From: Candidatus Aenigmatarchaeota archaeon
Lineage (GTDB): Archaea > Aenigmatarchaeota > Aenigmatarchaeia > QMZP01
Length of the DNA stretch: 7,503 bases
Direction: 5' to 3'
Assembly: GCA_016198605.1 (NCBI GenBank)
Contig: JACQIG010000045.1
Coordinates: 1 to 7,503, forward strand
Under the pieces are notes generated by a model. The model saw nothing but the letters and a program-made list of their open reading frames with translations. It had not been told where the DNA came from and did not search any database. This document shows, one piece after another, positions 7,095 through 7,503 of this stretch (within the stretch, counting starts at the first letter, position 1; each line of letters begins with the position of its first letter). The position numbers and the translations under genes are program-made.

Positions 7095-7487
7095 CTCATA
7101 GGCCAGCCTAAAGTATTTCTGTATTTCAGATTCGTCTTTGCCCAGCCTTTTCAGCTCTCCAAACACATGCCCTCTGTGGGTGTTGAACCTCCTGGTTATT
7201 TTGTCAAAACTGAATAGCCTGAGGGTTTCACCGTACGTGCTGCCTTCGTTCCTGAAGCCGCATGTCCCTGTCCAGAACCCGACCCATGGTTGAAGGGTGA
7301 CCACAAGGGGGTCTTCCGGTTTTTCGTATTCCACGCCCTCCACGTACTTTCCCTGTCCGAAGCCTTCTACATACCCCGCATAAAAATGCGCAGAAAACCC
7401 TGACCTGTCGGGATGCTTGTCTGTCACGTACAGTTTGATTCTCTTGCCGTTTTTCCGCAGCAAATCCTCTAGACATGCAATGTCCAT
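7089..7487 (-). CDS. Small unrecognised soluble protein convergent with orc1/cdc6
   Basis: A 132-aa protein I do not recognise. It has no signal peptide or membrane segment. It is mixed in charge with many aromatic residues: HFYAGYVEGFGQGKY near the first third, LQPWVGFWTGTCGFRNEG in the middle, and a helical charged end (GELKRLGKDESEIQKYF). Reading seems genuine rather than a shadow, because the composition is protein-like throughout and it fills the space after orc1/cdc6. The ATG at 7487-7485 has no Shine-Dalgarno sequence, and the 16 bases before it are AT-rich. No in-frame stop separates this ATG from the window edge, so the true start could lie outside. The 3' end overlaps orc1/cdc6 tail-to-tail by six bases (7089-7094). 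The open frame is well supported; the function is unknown. Confidence 0.65.
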   Translation of the reverse strand: MDIACLEDLLRKNGKRIKLYVTDKHPDRSGFSAHFYAGYVEGFGQGKYVEGVEYEKPEDPLVVTLQPWVGFWTGTCGFRNEGSTYGETLRLFSFDKITRRFNTHRGHVFGELKRLGKDESEIQKYFRLAYEL

Positions 7488-7503
7488 GGATTTATTATCA
7501 GAA

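Noticed and set aside
7092..7219. TAG readthrough (pyrrolysine) extending orc1/cdc6
   Set aside because: The frame stays open for about 40 codons, but this lies antisense to the small minus-strand gene, and the winged-helix domain is already complete. The TAG at 4676 is followed almost at once by another stop.

Overview
The window looks archaeal. It carries a complete Orc1/Cdc6-type replication initiator, and the two genes at about 4750 and 6036 are each preceded by an archaeal-style TATA element at the right distance. The coding sequences favour ATA for Ile and AGG for Arg. The secreted proteins are built from NosD-type beta-helix, CARDB-like, beta-propeller and IPT/TIG modules, which is typical of archaeal surface proteins. 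The short Cys-rich tail and the Cys-loop IPT/TIG domains recall DPANN archaea and candidate-phyla bacteria, but that lineage guess is inference. TGA and TAG both end genes, which fits the standard code.

Layout: 2-280 is the C-terminal end of a secreted NosD-type beta-helix protein whose 5' part lies outside the window. After 24 bp, in the same reading frame, comes a giant secreted multidomain protein (305-4678, 1457 aa). It has a signal peptide, beta-propeller repeats, a CARDB-like domain, a carboxypeptidase-regulatory-like domain, a gluzincin zinc metalloprotease (HEFGH...E), two EF-hand-like loops, a beta-helix homologous to the end of the upstream gene, and a six-Cys tail. Its signal peptide is only recovered if translation starts at an ATT codon at 305 or if an ATG was miscalled there. 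A 71-bp gap with a TATA element leads to a membrane-anchored Cys-rich protein with two IPT/TIG domains (4750-5961). A second promoter gap (5962-6035), with a GC-rich hairpin and a short dyad, leads to the orc1/cdc6 gene (6036-7094). On the minus strand a small unrecognised protein (7089-7487) converges on orc1/cdc6 and overlaps it by 6 bp.

The first three genes form a cell-surface cluster. The two beta-helix proteins are probably co-transcribed, and the Cys-rich IPT/TIG protein has its own apparently leaderless promoter. The replication initiator has its own promoter and no evident functional link to the surface genes. No RNA gene, mobile element or CRISPR array is visible, and no gene-free gap exceeds 75 bp.
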